Assembly (NCBI GenBank): GCA_007694005.1
Contig: RECN01000054.1
Coordinates: 1 to 44,069, forward strand
Direction: 5' to 3'
Origin: Spirochaetaceae bacterium
GTDB lineage: Bacteria > Spirochaetota > Spirochaetia > DSM-27196 > SKKC01
DNA length: 44,069 nt
A program made the position numbers and the translations under genes. A model generated the notes under the pieces. It ran no database searches. It was not told where the DNA came from and was given only the letters and a program-made list of their open reading frames with translations. Positions 23,543 to 32,160 of the stretch are shown piece by piece (the stretch's first letter is position 1; every line of letters begins with the position of its first letter).

Positions 23543-24892
23543 ATGACACACCGTCGACGGATTTCTGGCCTGCTGTTTGTGCTTCTGCTCGCTTCCTGTG
23601 CGAGCGTGCCCGAACAGCCCGGGGAAAACGAGACCATCGCTACCGATGCTCCTGCGCTGCCGCTGCTTGAAGTGGAGCGCAGCAGCGAAACGCTTGAAAT
23701 CGCTTCGCCGGTCGACGCGGTCTCTGGCGATTCGCCCGAGGATATTGAGCCTCTTCGGCCTGCAGCGGATTCACTGCCGGCGGTCGCGTCGCGCTCAGCA
23801 CCTCTTGCCGTGTACACACCCGAAAACCCTCTCGCTGACGCACTCGCCCGACCTGCAGGGCCGGAGATGGCGCCTGCATTTGCCTACGACGAGCCTGCCC
23901 TGCCTGAATTGCCTGCATTGGCGGCCGCTGAATCCGGGGCGGCGCCGGAGACGGCACGCGACGCGGCGCCCGAAACATCGCTTTCGGTGCCGACTGTGGT
24001 GGCGACTGAAACGCCACGGGAGGCGCAACTGCTGTCGCCCCCCGGAGTTGCCGCTCCAACGCCTCCTGCGGATACCCCGGCGGCCCCGTCCGAACCGGCG
24101 GCGCAGCAGGCAGCCCCGGCGAGCCCACCGGAACCGGCGCCAACGCCAGCGCAGCAGACAGCCGATGCGCAGCCGACACCTCCGGAGAGTCCTCAGTCAC
24201 AGCCCGCGGAGACAGACGGGCAGGAGATACACGAGCGTATCGACGTGCAGGTGGCTCAGAGCTTCACCATAGAGCTTTCCGGTGAGAACTGGCTGTTTCT
24301 GCCGCAGAACGAAGCACCGGTACGCCTGCAGTCCCGAGACCGTATCGACGGAACGACGGTGTTCCGCTTCCTGCCGGATTCGGACGCACCGTTTACCCTC
24401 GAGCTGCAGCAGCAGAACCTCGCCAGCGGAGACGTGCGCGTCCACCGCGTAGAAGTCTCACCGGTGGCAGACATTACTGACCCGCAGGACGCGGATGCCC
24501 GGGTTGCGCAGACTGAAACCGGCGACGATGAACCCGATGAAGCCGAGGTCGACGCCGAGGCTCCTGCCGACGCGGAAGACGAAACCGAATACCGGGTTCT
24601 TACATCACAGGAAATGCTTCAGACCGCACGCGAGATGCGCACACAACGGCGCTTCGAGGAAGCATTCGAGCTTCTCGGACGCTGGTTTGACCTCTACGCG
24701 GGGTCGCCAGGCGGCGATCTGGCGCATTTTCTGACGGGAATGATACTCGTGGAGTCGGAGACGTTGCGAAACGTTCGGAACGGCATGTCGCATCTCGCGG
24801 TTGTCCGCGACGAATACCCCCGCAGCACGCTGTTTCGTGAAGCTGACGCTGAGTATCGCAGGCTGCAGCGGCATTTCGTGCACGTGCGGTAG
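23543..24892 (+). CDS. Pro/Ala-rich lipoprotein with C-terminal TPR-like domain
   Basis: A 449-residue predicted lipoprotein. The signal sequence (HRRRISGLLFVLLLASC) ends in lipobox LAS-Cys, with lipidation at Cys19. Residues ~20-230 are low-complexity, rich in Pro, Ala, Glu and Thr, probably an extended periplasmic spacer. A beta-rich stretch follows (about 235-310, with FTIELSGENWLFLPQN), then an acidic linker, and a C-terminal helical repeat resembling tetratricopeptide or YbgF-like proteins (AREMRTQRRFEEAFELLGRW, then EYPRSTLFREADAEYRRLQR). The layout suggests a cell-envelope scaffold or adaptor. A GGGAGG site precedes ATG 23543. Similar low-complexity spacers evolve quickly, so homology search should rely on the last 150 residues. 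Confidence 0.75.
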   Translation: MTHRRRISGLLFVLLLASCASVPEQPGENETIATDAPALPLLEVERSSETLEIASPVDAVSGDSPEDIEPLRPAADSLPAVASRSAPLAVYTPENPLADALARPAGPEMAPAFAYDEPALPELPALAAAESGAAPETARDAAPETSLSVPTVVATETPREAQLLSPPGVAAPTPPADTPAAPSEPAAQQAAPASPPEPAPTPAQQTADAQPTPPESPQSQPAETDGQEIHERIDVQVAQSFTIELSGENWLFLPQNEAPVRLQSRDRIDGTTVFRFLPDSDAPFTLELQQQNLASGDVRVHRVEVSPVADITDPQDADARVAQTETGDDEPDEAEVDAEAPADAEDETEYRVLTSQEMLQTAREMRTQRRFEEAFELLGRWFDLYAGSPGGDLAHFLTGMILVESETLRNVRNGMSHLAVVRDEYPRSTLFREADAEYRRLQRHFVHVR

Positions 24893-25000
24893 ACGCATCA
24901 CCGTATCACCACGGTCGCGGACAGCTATGCCCCGAGTTGACAGGCCCCCGGCTTCTCAAGTATACCCATCAATACCCCTCTACAAGAGAAACCGATACCT

Positions 25001-26338
25001 ATGCTTGAGCGCATTTCTTCAAAACTTGGTGATGTCGTCCGCAGCCTGCAGGGCAAGTCACACTTAACAGAAAAAAACATACAGGACGCGGTCGCGGAGA
25101 TAAAGATAGCGCTGCTAGAAGCAGACGTGAATCTTCGTGTCGTTCGACGCTTCGTGAACCGCACCATACAGGACGCGACCGGCGAAGCGGTTCTGCGGTC
25201 GGTATCTCCGGCACAGCAGTTCGTGAAGGTCGTTCACGATCGCATGGTCTCGCTGCTCGGCGACGAGCGGCAGGATCTGCAGCTCAAAGGCCCCGATACC
25301 GTCAGCGTCATCCTCATGGTCGGCCTTCAGGGATCCGGTAAGACGACGACCGCCTCAAAGCTTGCGTACCGGCTGAAAGCAGAGGGCCGACGCCCCATGC
25401 TCATTGCCGCCGACCTCGTGAGGCCTGCGGCCGTGGATCAGCTTACCGTGCTCGGTGAGGGGATAGGCGTTCCGGTATTCAGCGTCGCCGGGGCGGATAA
25501 CCCGGTAAAGGTCGTCAAGGCAGGCCTCAAGCAGGCAAAGATCGATCAGATCAATACGGTCATTGTCGATACATCCGGCCGTCTGCAGGTCGACGAACAG
25601 CTCATGAAAGAGCTCGCGACGATCCGTGACACCTGCGATCCGGTTGAGACGCTGCTCGTCGCAGACGCAATGACCGGTCAGAACGCAGTCGACATCGCGA
25701 AAGCATTTGAGGAACAGATAGGCCTGAGCGGGATCATCCTCAGCAAGTTCGACTCCGATACCCGGGGTGGAGCGGCTCTGAGCCTCAAGACCATCACGGG
25801 GAAGCCGGTCAAGTTCATTGGTGTCGGTGAAAAACCCGAAGACCTCGATGCATTCGTACCCGACCGCATGGCCTCACGTATCCTCGGAATGGGTGACGTG
25901 GTTGGTCTCGTCGAGAAGGCTCAGGAGCATTTCGACGAAGCCGAGGCGCTCGAGCTCCAGCAGAAGATGTCCCAGGCGACCATGACCCTTGACGATTATC
26001 TCGATCAGATTCGCAAGGTGCGCAAAATTGGAAGCATGAAGTCGCTGCTCGACATGATGCCCGGAATGGCAGGAAAGGTTGATGAGGATCAGCTCGACGA
26101 ATCGCAGCTGAAGTACGAGGAAGCGATCCTGCTTTCGATGACGCCGGTGGAGCGCCAGAATCATCGCATCATAGGACCCCCAAGACGGAAACGGATCGCG
26201 CGCGGGAGTGGAACGAGCGTCTTCCAGGTCAACAAGCTCATCAAGAACTTTGACAAAATGCGGTCCATGATGAAGAAAGTCTCGAAAAACAAGAAGTTAC
26301 AGGCACGGATGATGCAGCAATTCGGCGGAATGGGTTGA
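25001..26338 (+). CDS. ffh: Signal recognition particle GTPase Ffh
   Basis: SRP54 homologue that, with the 4.5S RNA, delivers nascent membrane proteins to FtsY. Domains: N-domain (1-90), G-domain with P-loop GLQGSGKTTTASKLAYRLK (about residue 107), DLVRPAAVDQL, DTSGRLQVDEQLM (usually DTAGR; Ala to Ser here), LSKFDSDTRGGAALS and GVGEKPEDLDAF, then the methionine-rich M-domain (about 300-445, with KSLLDMMPGMAGK and MMKKVSKNKKLQARMMQQFG). Length 445 is standard. The start is ATG 25001. It heads the conserved ffh-rpsP-khpA-rimM-trmD-rplS order common in bacteria. Confidence 0.97.
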   Translation: MLERISSKLGDVVRSLQGKSHLTEKNIQDAVAEIKIALLEADVNLRVVRRFVNRTIQDATGEAVLRSVSPAQQFVKVVHDRMVSLLGDERQDLQLKGPDTVSVILMVGLQGSGKTTTASKLAYRLKAEGRRPMLIAADLVRPAAVDQLTVLGEGIGVPVFSVAGADNPVKVVKAGLKQAKIDQINTVIVDTSGRLQVDEQLMKELATIRDTCDPVETLLVADAMTGQNAVDIAKAFEEQIGLSGIILSKFDSDTRGGAALSLKTITGKPVKFIGVGEKPEDLDAFVPDRMASRILGMGDVVGLVEKAQEHFDEAEALELQQKMSQATMTLDDYLDQIRKVRKIGSMKSLLDMMPGMAGKVDEDQLDESQLKYEEAILLSMTPVERQNHRIIGPPRRKRIARGSGTSVFQVNKLIKNFDKMRSMMKKVSKNKKLQARMMQQFGGMG

Positions 26339-26423
26339 TTAAACCTTCGTTCATGCCAATAATCACAGGTTATCATATTTTATTCTGAAACTGAGTAATC
26401 AACGAACAGGAGAACACAAGAAC

Positions 26424-26675
26424 GTGAGTGTACGTATCAGACTGAAACGATTTGGAACAAAGAAGCGACCGTTTTTTCGCATCGTCGTCATGGACTCCCG
26501 CAGCGCCCGGGACGGGAAAGCCCTCGACGAGGTCGGCCTGTACCATCCGATCGAAGTTGAAGAAAAGCAGCTTCGTGTGGAAGAAGACAAGGTGCGTTCA
26601 TGGCTCGACAAGGGAGCAGTCCCCAGCGATACGGTCAAGACACTGCTGAACAGGATGAACATTCATCGAAAGTAG
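26424..26675 (+). CDS. rpsP: 30S ribosomal protein S16
   Basis: An 83-residue ribosomal protein that assembles early on 16S rRNA. MSVRIRLKRFGTKKRPFFRI and VVMDSRSARDGKALDEVGLY are the family signature, complete to the C-terminus. It starts at GTG 26424; GGAG lies 12 bases upstream, rather far, but the start is fixed by the conserved N-terminus. The 85 bases upstream are AT-rich (around 26371-26376, TATCAT) and may hold a promoter. Confidence 0.97.
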   Translation: MSVRIRLKRFGTKKRPFFRIVVMDSRSARDGKALDEVGLYHPIEVEEKQLRVEEDKVRSWLDKGAVPSDTVKTLLNRMNIHRK

Positions 26676-26709
26676 GCAGGGAGAGTTTGCGAACGCCTGG
26701 CTTGCCGCG

Positions 26710-26738
26710 TTGACAGCCGATTGCCGGAACAATAGAAA
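26710..26738 (+). promoter_or_regulatory. Predicted sigma-70 promoter ahead of khpA
   Basis: Perfect TTGACA (26710-26715), 17-base spacer, TAGAAA (26733-26738, four of six). It lies between rpsP and khpA, so khpA-rimM-trmD-rplS could be expressed separately from ffh-rpsP. Confidence 0.45.
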
Positions 26739-26749
26739 GGAATGCAGCC

Positions 26750-26983
26750 GTGGAAAAAGAACTCGTAAGCTATGTAGCCAAGTCTCTTGTCGACAATCCC
26801 GATGGAGTAGAAGTTAACGTCATTGAAGGCGAAAAATCCACCATTATAGAGCTCCGCGTCGCTGAAGGTGACGTGGGCAAGGTAATCGGAAAGCAGGGGC
26901 GGATCGCGAAGGCGCTACGGACCATACTCAGCGCGGCTTCAACCAAGTCCGGCAAGCGGGTAGTACTCGAGATCCTCGACTAG
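26750..26983 (+). CDS. khpA: KH-domain RNA-binding protein KhpA
   Basis: A 77-residue single KH-domain protein (YlqC in Bacillus). [20 protein letters not shown] begins the family pattern, and [20 protein letters not shown] holds the GxxG RNA-binding loop. KhpA binds RNA with its partner KhpB and influences cell-division gene expression in Firmicutes. GTG 26750 is preceded by AAAGGA. Position between rpsP and rimM is the conserved one. Confidence 0.95.
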   Translation: MEKELVSYVAKSLVDNPDGVEVNVIEGEKSTIIELRVAEGDVGKVIGKQGRIAKALRTILSAASTKSGKRVVLEILD

Positions 26984-26991
26984 TCGGACCT

Positions 26992-27501
26992 ATGAAGCTT
27001 CTCACCATTGGTCTTGTCAGGACTGTGCATGGAGTTCGTGGTGCGTTAAAAGTCCGGAGTACCAGCGGAGAGTTTGATCACTTCAAGGCTCTGCAGTCGG
27101 TCCGGCTTGCAAAAAAAGGAATGGATGACGCAAACGCACAGGCGTTTGAGGTCGTTTCCGTTGCTGGTTCGGCGCACGCGATTATCCTGAAGCTTCAGGG
27201 GATCGATACGCCGGAGGCTGCCGCGATCTGGCGTGGTGCACGGGTGCTCGCCGAACGTCAGCAGGCGGCACGCTGTGGCGACGGTGAGTATTACATCGCC
27301 GATCTTGAAGGCTGTGAGCTCGTGTTCAACGACGAGGCGGTGGCAACGGTTGAGAGCGTGTGGGATAGCGGGGCATCGGATATGCTTGAGGTCCGAACCA
27401 GCGGTGGAATGCGGAACGTACCGTTTCGCAAAGAGTTCATTGGAACGGTGGATGTTGAGCGTCGGCGTATCGAGCTTCTTGAAGACTGGATACTCGAATG
27501 A
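26992..27501 (+). CDS. rimM: 16S rRNA processing protein RimM
   Basis: Ribosome maturation factor that binds S19 and helps fold the 30S head. LLTIGLVRTVHGVRGALKVR at the N-terminus is the RimM beta-barrel signature, and the C-terminal PRC-barrel half contains YYIADLEGCELVFND and RNVPFRKEFIGTVDVERRRI. Length is 169 residues, as expected. The stop overlaps the trmD ATG (ATGA), so the two are coupled. Confidence 0.95.
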   Translation: MKLLTIGLVRTVHGVRGALKVRSTSGEFDHFKALQSVRLAKKGMDDANAQAFEVVSVAGSAHAIILKLQGIDTPEAAAIWRGARVLAERQQAARCGDGEYYIADLEGCELVFNDEAVATVESVWDSGASDMLEVRTSGGMRNVPFRKEFIGTVDVERRRIELLEDWILE

Positions 27502-28187
27502 ACTGCACGGTTCTGACGCTGTTTCCTGAGATCATCGAGGGCTACGTACGCAGCTCGATCATGGCGAAGGCCATAGACCGTGGTGTGGTGACCGTCGACG
27601 CGGTAAACATTCGCGACTATGCTCTGGACAAACATCGAAGCTGCGATGACGCTCCATACGGTGGCGGCGCCGGTATGGTCATGATGCCCGGTCCGATCGC
27701 AGCGGCTCTCGATGCAGTTGAAAGTTCGGGTGCGCGTACGATATACGTGAGCCCTTCGGGGAGTCCGTTTACCCAGGCGAAAGCACGGGAGCTGGCTCGC
27801 GAAGAACGACTTGTGATATTGTGTGGCCGGTACGAAGGCGTCGACCAGCGGATCATAGATTCGCACGTAGACGAGGAAATATCGGTCGGAGATTATGTTT
27901 TGAGCTCCGGCGAGGTTGCCGCGCTGGTGCTAATTGATGCAGTATACCGTCTGGTGGATGGTGTTATCAGTGGTGACTCGCTGATAGAGGAAAGCCACGA
28001 AGACGGACTTCTGGAATACCCGCATTACACGAGACCGGAAGTATTCCAGGGACGTGGTGTTCCGGACGTACTGCTCAGTGGGCATCATGCACGGATACGG
28101 GAGTGGCGCATGCAGAAGCAGATAGAGAAAACTGCACGTATGCGTCCTGATTTGTACGAACAGTACATGCAGAAACAGAAAGAATAG
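27498..28187 (+). CDS. trmD: tRNA (guanine-37-N1)-methyltransferase
   Basis: A SPOUT-family enzyme that methylates G37 next to the anticodon and prevents +1 frameshifting. The knotted AdoMet site is seen in [18 protein letters not shown] (about residue 53), [20 protein letters not shown] (about 110) and [20 protein letters not shown]. At 229 residues it is complete. It starts inside the rimM stop; rplS follows after 17 bases. Confidence 0.97.
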   Translation: MNCTVLTLFPEIIEGYVRSSIMAKAIDRGVVTVDAVNIRDYALDKHRSCDDAPYGGGAGMVMMPGPIAAALDAVESSGARTIYVSPSGSPFTQAKARELAREERLVILCGRYEGVDQRIIDSHVDEEISVGDYVLSSGEVAALVLIDAVYRLVDGVISGDSLIEESHEDGLLEYPHYTRPEVFQGRGVPDVLLSGHHARIREWRMQKQIEKTARMRPDLYEQYMQKQKE

Positions 28188-28204
28188 AAGAGCAGGGGAT
28201 TTCC

Positions 28205-28579
28205 ATGGATATTATCAAGGCAATTGAAGCGGAGCAGACCGCGCGTCTGAATCAGATCGAAGAGAACTTTCGCATCGGGGACACCGTCAAGGTGCACTTT
28301 ACGATCGTCGAAGGTAAGACGGAGCGTATCCAGGTCTACGAAGGGCTTGTTATTGCAAAGAACAAGTCAGGCGTGAACAGGACCTTTACCGTACGGAAGA
28401 TTTCCTACGGTGTCGGCGTAGAGCGTGTGTTTCCGCTGCATTCCCCGCGGATTGCCAAGGTGGAAGTTTCTCGTCGCGGTTGTGTTCGACGTGCAAAACT
28501 GTACTACATCCGTGGACGAGTCGGTAAAGCTGCTAAAGTACCCGAGCTCGTGCGGAAAAAGTCCGCCACAAAAAAATAG
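28205..28579 (+). CDS. rplS: 50S ribosomal protein L19
   Basis: A 124-residue large-subunit protein at the 30S-50S interface. [20 protein letters not shown], then [20 protein letters not shown], then [20 protein letters not shown] and [19 protein letters not shown] cover the whole family. GCAGGGGA precedes ATG 28205. It is last of the translation block before the flagellar genes. Confidence 0.97.
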   Translation: MDIIKAIEAEQTARLNQIEENFRIGDTVKVHFTIVEGKTERIQVYEGLVIAKNKSGVNRTFTVRKISYGVGVERVFPLHSPRIAKVEVSRRGCVRRAKLYYIRGRVGKAAKVPELVRKKSATKK

Positions 28580-28590
28580 GATCGTCTTAT

Positions 28591-28616
28591 GCGGGATGCC
28601 CGAAACGGCGTCCCGC
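28591..28616 (+). terminator. Stable hairpin after rplS
   Basis: GCGGGATGCC and GGCGTCCCGC form a 10-bp stem (one G-U pair) with a 6-base loop, just after the L19 stop. No T run follows, so it may be an mRNA 3'-end or processing structure rather than a simple terminator. Confidence 0.5.
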
Positions 28617-28628
28617 GCTGCGTGAACC

Positions 28629-29603
28629 ATGGACTTACCTGGTCCCAACAGTCGTCTTGCAGCACTCTACTCATTTCCAAAAATCCTGTATGAAGGACAA
28701 CGTCTCAAGATCACGGTTCTCCCCCCGGGGGTGGACGGTCACGCCCGTGTTGGTGTCGCCGGGGTCGTCGTTCGAGCGGACGTGCCGCCGAGCTACCCGG
28801 TGGGAAGCAAACTCACTGCGATTGTAAGCGGTGTGGACCCGGCGGGGCGCATAAGTCTCGAGATCGTCTCGGATCCTCCGTCGGAAGCGGCCGTGCGGCC
28901 TCCGGCGTTTCAACCGACCGATGAGCTGCTCGTGTCGGCGCTCGTTCGCTCCGGTCTGGCAGTGTCCGAACTCAATCTGCAGACCCTGCGCTCGGGTTCA
29001 GGTACGGACAAAGACAGACCCTTCGCCGCGAGACTGCTTGCGATCATGCTCGGCAAGGGTATTCCGCACGAACGCACGAGCGAGTTTCGCGCGAACCTCG
29101 AATCCGACATCGACGATCGTCGTCGGGAAGAGTCCGGTTCACACGACGCACACGGTCTCACCGATCTCATTCACGACCGTGTTACCCGCTACGAGGAACA
29201 CCCCTCGGATCTCCATCTGTTTAATCATCTGAAAGACAAAAACGGCGGAAGCTGGGTCAGAATTCCGCTCGGTTCGTTCGACCTCGAAACGGAGTTGAAT
29301 GCCGAACTCAGGCTGCGATTTGCGGAAACCGGCTCTGAACCCGCAGACGCAGTCCTTGAGGTGCGCTCGCAACAGCGGACGTGGACAATACACTGGCCGG
29401 TAAGCGGCGACGGGAAGCTTCGTATGTACGTGGATGACCCAGATTCGCTTGATCCTGCCGATACGACGTTCAGATCCCTGTATTCGGAACTTGAGGCACT
29501 CGGTCTGTCAGTGTCACGCGGGCTCGGATCACGGGCATCGACAGACGGCTTTTCAGATGAAGCGGCAACGACTATACTTCCCCACATAGATACGACTGCA
29601 TGA
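28629..29603 (+). CDS. Putative FliK-like flagellar hook-length protein
   Basis: A 324-residue soluble protein with no motif I recognise with certainty. The second half contains GGSWVRIPLGSFDLETELNA, then ELRLRFAETGSEP and LEVRSQQRTWTIHWPVSG, a beta-rich pattern resembling the C-terminal substrate-switch domain of FliK-type proteins. Context supports this: it is directly coupled (ATGA) to an FlhB C-terminal-domain homologue, and Bacillus has a comparable ylqG-ylqH pair after trmD-rplS. The N-terminal half (KITVLPPGVDGHARVGVAGV, beta-rich) resembles an OB-like or SAF-like region but is not assigned. FliK-like function is inference. Confidence 0.5.
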   Translation: MDLPGPNSRLAALYSFPKILYEGQRLKITVLPPGVDGHARVGVAGVVVRADVPPSYPVGSKLTAIVSGVDPAGRISLEIVSDPPSEAAVRPPAFQPTDELLVSALVRSGLAVSELNLQTLRSGSGTDKDRPFAARLLAIMLGKGIPHERTSEFRANLESDIDDRRREESGSHDAHGLTDLIHDRVTRYEEHPSDLHLFNHLKDKNGGSWVRIPLGSFDLETELNAELRLRFAETGSEPADAVLEVRSQQRTWTIHWPVSGDGKLRMYVDDPDSLDPADTTFRSLYSELEALGLSVSRGLGSRASTDGFSDEAATTILPHIDTTA

Positions 29604-29857
29604 AGAAAGCTCTGGGATTGCGCTATACATCAGATCTTCCGGCACCTTTCGTACACGTGAAAGCGTCCGGAAGAGCCGCGGAACGACTGGTCGAACTCGC
29701 TCGAGCTCGTGGCGTTCCGGTAAGAGAGGACTCCGAGCTCACGAATGTTCTCTTTGCGGTCGATGTTGATACCATGATTCCCGAGTCCGTTTACGAGGTA
29801 GTGGCGAAACTTCTCGTGTTTGTTGGGGCTGTGGACGCAAAGGGCAGGAAAAAATGA
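29600..29857 (+). CDS. FlhB C-terminal-domain homologue (FhlB/YlqH-like)
   Basis: An 85-residue protein equal to the cytoplasmic C-terminal domain of the flagellar export switch protein FlhB, without membrane helices. KKALGLRYTSDLPAPFVHVK resembles the segment after the FlhB NPTH site, and RGVPVREDSELTNVLFAVDV followed by MIPESVYEVVAKLLVFVGAV is the FlhB-C ending. The NPTH self-cleavage site itself is absent, so the protein corresponds to the already cleaved part. Such stand-alone domains can support FlhB switching in other bacteria. It starts inside the preceding stop and its own stop overlaps the HD-GYP gene. Confidence 0.85.
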   Translation: MKKALGLRYTSDLPAPFVHVKASGRAAERLVELARARGVPVREDSELTNVLFAVDVDTMIPESVYEVVAKLLVFVGAVDAKGRKK

Positions 29858-30996
29858 ATCACTACGCCGTCGATGATCTTACAGCGGGGATGGTCTTTGA
29901 CGCTCCGGTATATGTTGACGATGAGACGCTGTTTGTGCCGGAGAATGTCGAGATACGCGAACAGGACCTGAAGCGTCTTCGCAGCTGGAAAGTAGAGTCG
30001 GTCATGAGTGACGGCTCCCCGAAAAATGCCGAAGAGCGGAAGCATGACTTCCTGAACGCAGTTTTCGCCTCTGCGGAGTATAAAAAGGTCCTTTCCTTTT
30101 ACGGAAGCCTCCGCGACAGGGTAAAAGCGCTGCACGTACAGGTGCAGAATCACGAGCGCATCGATCCGGTCGAAATCGACGGCATCGTCGACGGACTCGT
30201 CGGCGAACTGCGCGAACGGCGTGACGAGCTCATTCAGTACATTTTATACGGGCTGCACGGTGAAAGCGGGTTTGAAGAAAACGCCATCAACTCGGCCGTG
30301 CTTTCTGTGCTCATGGGGCAGAGTGTCGGGATTGCGCAGCACAAGATTACCGAGCTTGCCACCGCGGCGCTGCTGCACGACATCGGTATGCTCAGACTCC
30401 CGGACAGTATCATCAAGAAAGAAGGTAAGCTCACGGGAACAGAGTTGCAGCAGATAAAGACTCATCCCGTACACAGTTACAAGATCATCACCCGGGAGCT
30501 TCGCTACGCGGACACCGTTGGTCAGGCGGCGTTGCAGCACCAGGAACGCTGGGACGGAGAAGGCTACCCTAAGGGACTCGCCGGTGAGCGCATCGTGCTT
30601 CCTGCGCGTATCATAGCGGTTGCAGACGCCTTTGAGGCGATGGTTTCCAAGCGTCCCTACCGTGACTCCATGATCGGCTACCGGGCTATGCGGACCATAC
30701 TCGGTGATAACGGCCGGCGCTTTGATCCTGAGGTCCTCAAGGTCTTTATTCGTACGATGGGTATTTACCCGCTTGGCAGCATTGTGCTGCTGAACAACGC
30801 GGCAGTCGGACGTGTCGTGGTGGTGAACCCGAAGTCTCCGCTGCGACCGGCGGTCAAGATCATGATAGACGAGACCGGAGCGGAGCTGCCCAACGACAGC
30901 GGCGATATCATAGATCTGAGCACCGAAAAGCGACTGTTCATCGCGCAGGCCGTAGATCCGAAAGAGATCGGTAAAGGCACCACCCCGAGCGAATGA
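29854..30996 (+). CDS. HD-GYP cyclic-di-GMP phosphodiesterase
   Basis: A 380-residue cytosolic enzyme that probably hydrolyses c-di-GMP. The N-terminal ~130 residues form a DUF3391-like region (LTAGMVFDAPVYVDDETLFV). The HD-GYP domain follows with LLHDIGMLRLPDSIIKKEGK (HD near residue 172), HPVHSYKIITRELRY, and the GYP signature HQERWDGEGYPKGLAGERIV, with VADAFEAMVSKRPYR. All metal-binding positions look intact. A C-terminal tail of ~60 residues (SIVLLNNAAVGRVVVVNPKS) is PilZ-unlike. Coupling to flagellar export genes on one side and yraN on the other suggests a role in motility control. Confidence 0.92.
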   Translation: MNHYAVDDLTAGMVFDAPVYVDDETLFVPENVEIREQDLKRLRSWKVESVMSDGSPKNAEERKHDFLNAVFASAEYKKVLSFYGSLRDRVKALHVQVQNHERIDPVEIDGIVDGLVGELRERRDELIQYILYGLHGESGFEENAINSAVLSVLMGQSVGIAQHKITELATAALLHDIGMLRLPDSIIKKEGKLTGTELQQIKTHPVHSYKIITRELRYADTVGQAALQHQERWDGEGYPKGLAGERIVLPARIIAVADAFEAMVSKRPYRDSMIGYRAMRTILGDNGRRFDPEVLKVFIRTMGIYPLGSIVLLNNAAVGRVVVVNPKSPLRPAVKIMIDETGAELPNDSGDIIDLSTEKRLFIAQAVDPKEIGKGTTPSE

Positions 30997-31361
30997 CATC
31001 AACCTGGGAGCGGGGTCAGTCCGGTGAAAAACAGGCTTCAGCCTTTCTGACAGGCAAGGGGCACATTATCATCGCGACGAACTTCAGATTATCCATAGGT
31101 GAGGTCGATATAATAAGTGAAAGAGACCGGATTCTACACTTCTGCGAAGTGAAGACCTGGAGAACGGTTCCCATAGAAGGCCTCGAACAGTCTGTTTCTC
31201 GCCGAAAACGGCAGCGGATTCAGTCGTGTGCTTCGGAGTTTCTTCGGCGTTCTCCCGAATTCGACGGTTTTGGGATCGTGTTTGATGTACTGTTTGTGGA
31301 TAGTGGAAGCGGTGAAATCACCCACATCGAAAACGCATGGACGACATCCGATGTCTGGTAG
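30993..31361 (+). CDS. YraN (UPF0102) family endonuclease-like protein
   Basis: A 122-residue protein with the restriction-endonuclease-like fold of YraN. GQSGEKQASAFLTGKGHIII opens the family pattern; the catalytic Asp lies in SIGEVDIISERDRILHF and the E-x-K in FCEVKTWRT. YraN proteins are often near rnhB, rplS and trmD genes and their function is unclear. It starts at ATG 30993 within the HD-GYP stop. Confidence 0.9.
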   Translation: MTSTWERGQSGEKQASAFLTGKGHIIIATNFRLSIGEVDIISERDRILHFCEVKTWRTVPIEGLEQSVSRRKRQRIQSCASEFLRRSPEFDGFGIVFDVLFVDSGSGEITHIENAWTTSDVW

Positions 31362-31370
31362 AGGTTAGGA

Positions 31371-31580
31371 ATGCCACGGCTTGCGAGAAATACGGACTAC
31401 AAAAGGCTCCGGCACCTGAAAGAGTGCATAGGAGATGAAGGCTACATCTCGAGGGCCGTCGGAATAATCGCAACCGATCTTTCAATCAGGCTCGTGCAGC
31501 GAGACGAGGTAGATTCCGTTTCCGAAGTCGAAAACGAGGAGCCCGGCGACGGCAAATCCAGGACTTTCCACGGCGAATAG
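31371..31580 (+). CDS. Small protein of unknown function
   Basis: A 69-residue protein. MPRLARNTDYKRLRHLKECI suggests a basic amphipathic helix, followed by SRAVGIIATDLSIRLVQRDE and an acidic C-terminus. No family is recognised. It lies nine bases after yraN and 22 before coaD, with AGGTTAGGA upstream of ATG 31371, so it is probably expressed with them. The coding case is fair but rests on context. Confidence 0.6.
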   Translation: MPRLARNTDYKRLRHLKECIGDEGYISRAVGIIATDLSIRLVQRDEVDSVSEVENEEPGDGKSRTFHGE

Positions 31581-31602
31581 GATCGGTCTACACTGCTGAA
31601 TC

Positions 31603-32085
31603 ATGCTTACGGTACTTTTTCCGGGTAGTTTCGATCCGCCTACAAACGGACACCTGAACATCATCCACCGCATTTCCGGTATCTACGACAAGGTATACGT
31701 CGTAGTCGCGGACAACGCCGCCAAGTCGTATACATTCGATGCGAAAGAACGTCTCGAGATGGCCGAAGAACTCGTGGAACCCTACGAAAACGTCGAGGCG
31801 CGCCTCTGGTCAGGGCTTATCGTGCGCTTCGCCGAAGACGTAGGCGCACGCCTGATGGTGCGCGGCGTTCGTGCGCTCGCTGACTTCAACTACGAGTTTG
31901 AGCTTTCGATGGTAAACCGCGGCTTGAGTCCGATCGTGGAAACCATTTTCATTCCGACCGATCCGCAGTACTTTGTTCTCCGGAGTTCTGCGATAAAAGA
32001 GCTCGCCCGACTCGGGGGTGATATCACCACCATGGTCCCGCCGAATGTCGCAAAGAGGCTGCAGAGAAAAATGGCCGGTTCTTGA
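31603..32085 (+). CDS. coaD: Phosphopantetheine adenylyltransferase
   Basis: Makes dephospho-CoA from 4'-phosphopantetheine and ATP, the penultimate step of CoA synthesis. The nucleotidyltransferase T/HxGH motif is in FPGSFDPPTNGHLNIIHR (residue ~6-23); RGVRALADFNYEFELSMVNR and FVLRSSAIKELARLGGDI with the ISSS-like (here LRSS) site complete the family. 160 residues, normal. It also indirectly supplies the arm donor for both carrier proteins in this window. Confidence 0.96.
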   Translation: MLTVLFPGSFDPPTNGHLNIIHRISGIYDKVYVVVADNAAKSYTFDAKERLEMAEELVEPYENVEARLWSGLIVRFAEDVGARLMVRGVRALADFNYEFELSMVNRGLSPIVETIFIPTDPQYFVLRSSAIKELARLGGDITTMVPPNVAKRLQRKMAGS

Positions 32086-32110
32086 CAGCCTTGCAGGCAT
32101 CGGATAGCTT
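32082..32110 (+). promoter_or_regulatory. Predicted promoter for rpmF-acpP-rnc
   Basis: Perfect TTGACA (32082-32087, overlapping the coaD stop), 17-base spacer and TAGCTT (32105-32110). Transcription would start about 45 bases before rpmF. Confidence 0.5.
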
Positions 32111-32160
32111 TTGGGGTCTGATTATTTACCCACTGAACGAAAAGAAGGAAACGTTTCAAC

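Noticed and set aside
23577-24272. 231-codon Arg/Pro-rich frame inside the lipoprotein gene
   Set aside because: An out-of-frame reading of a Pro/Ala-rich repeat; the lipoprotein frame has a signal peptide, lipobox and ribosome-binding site.
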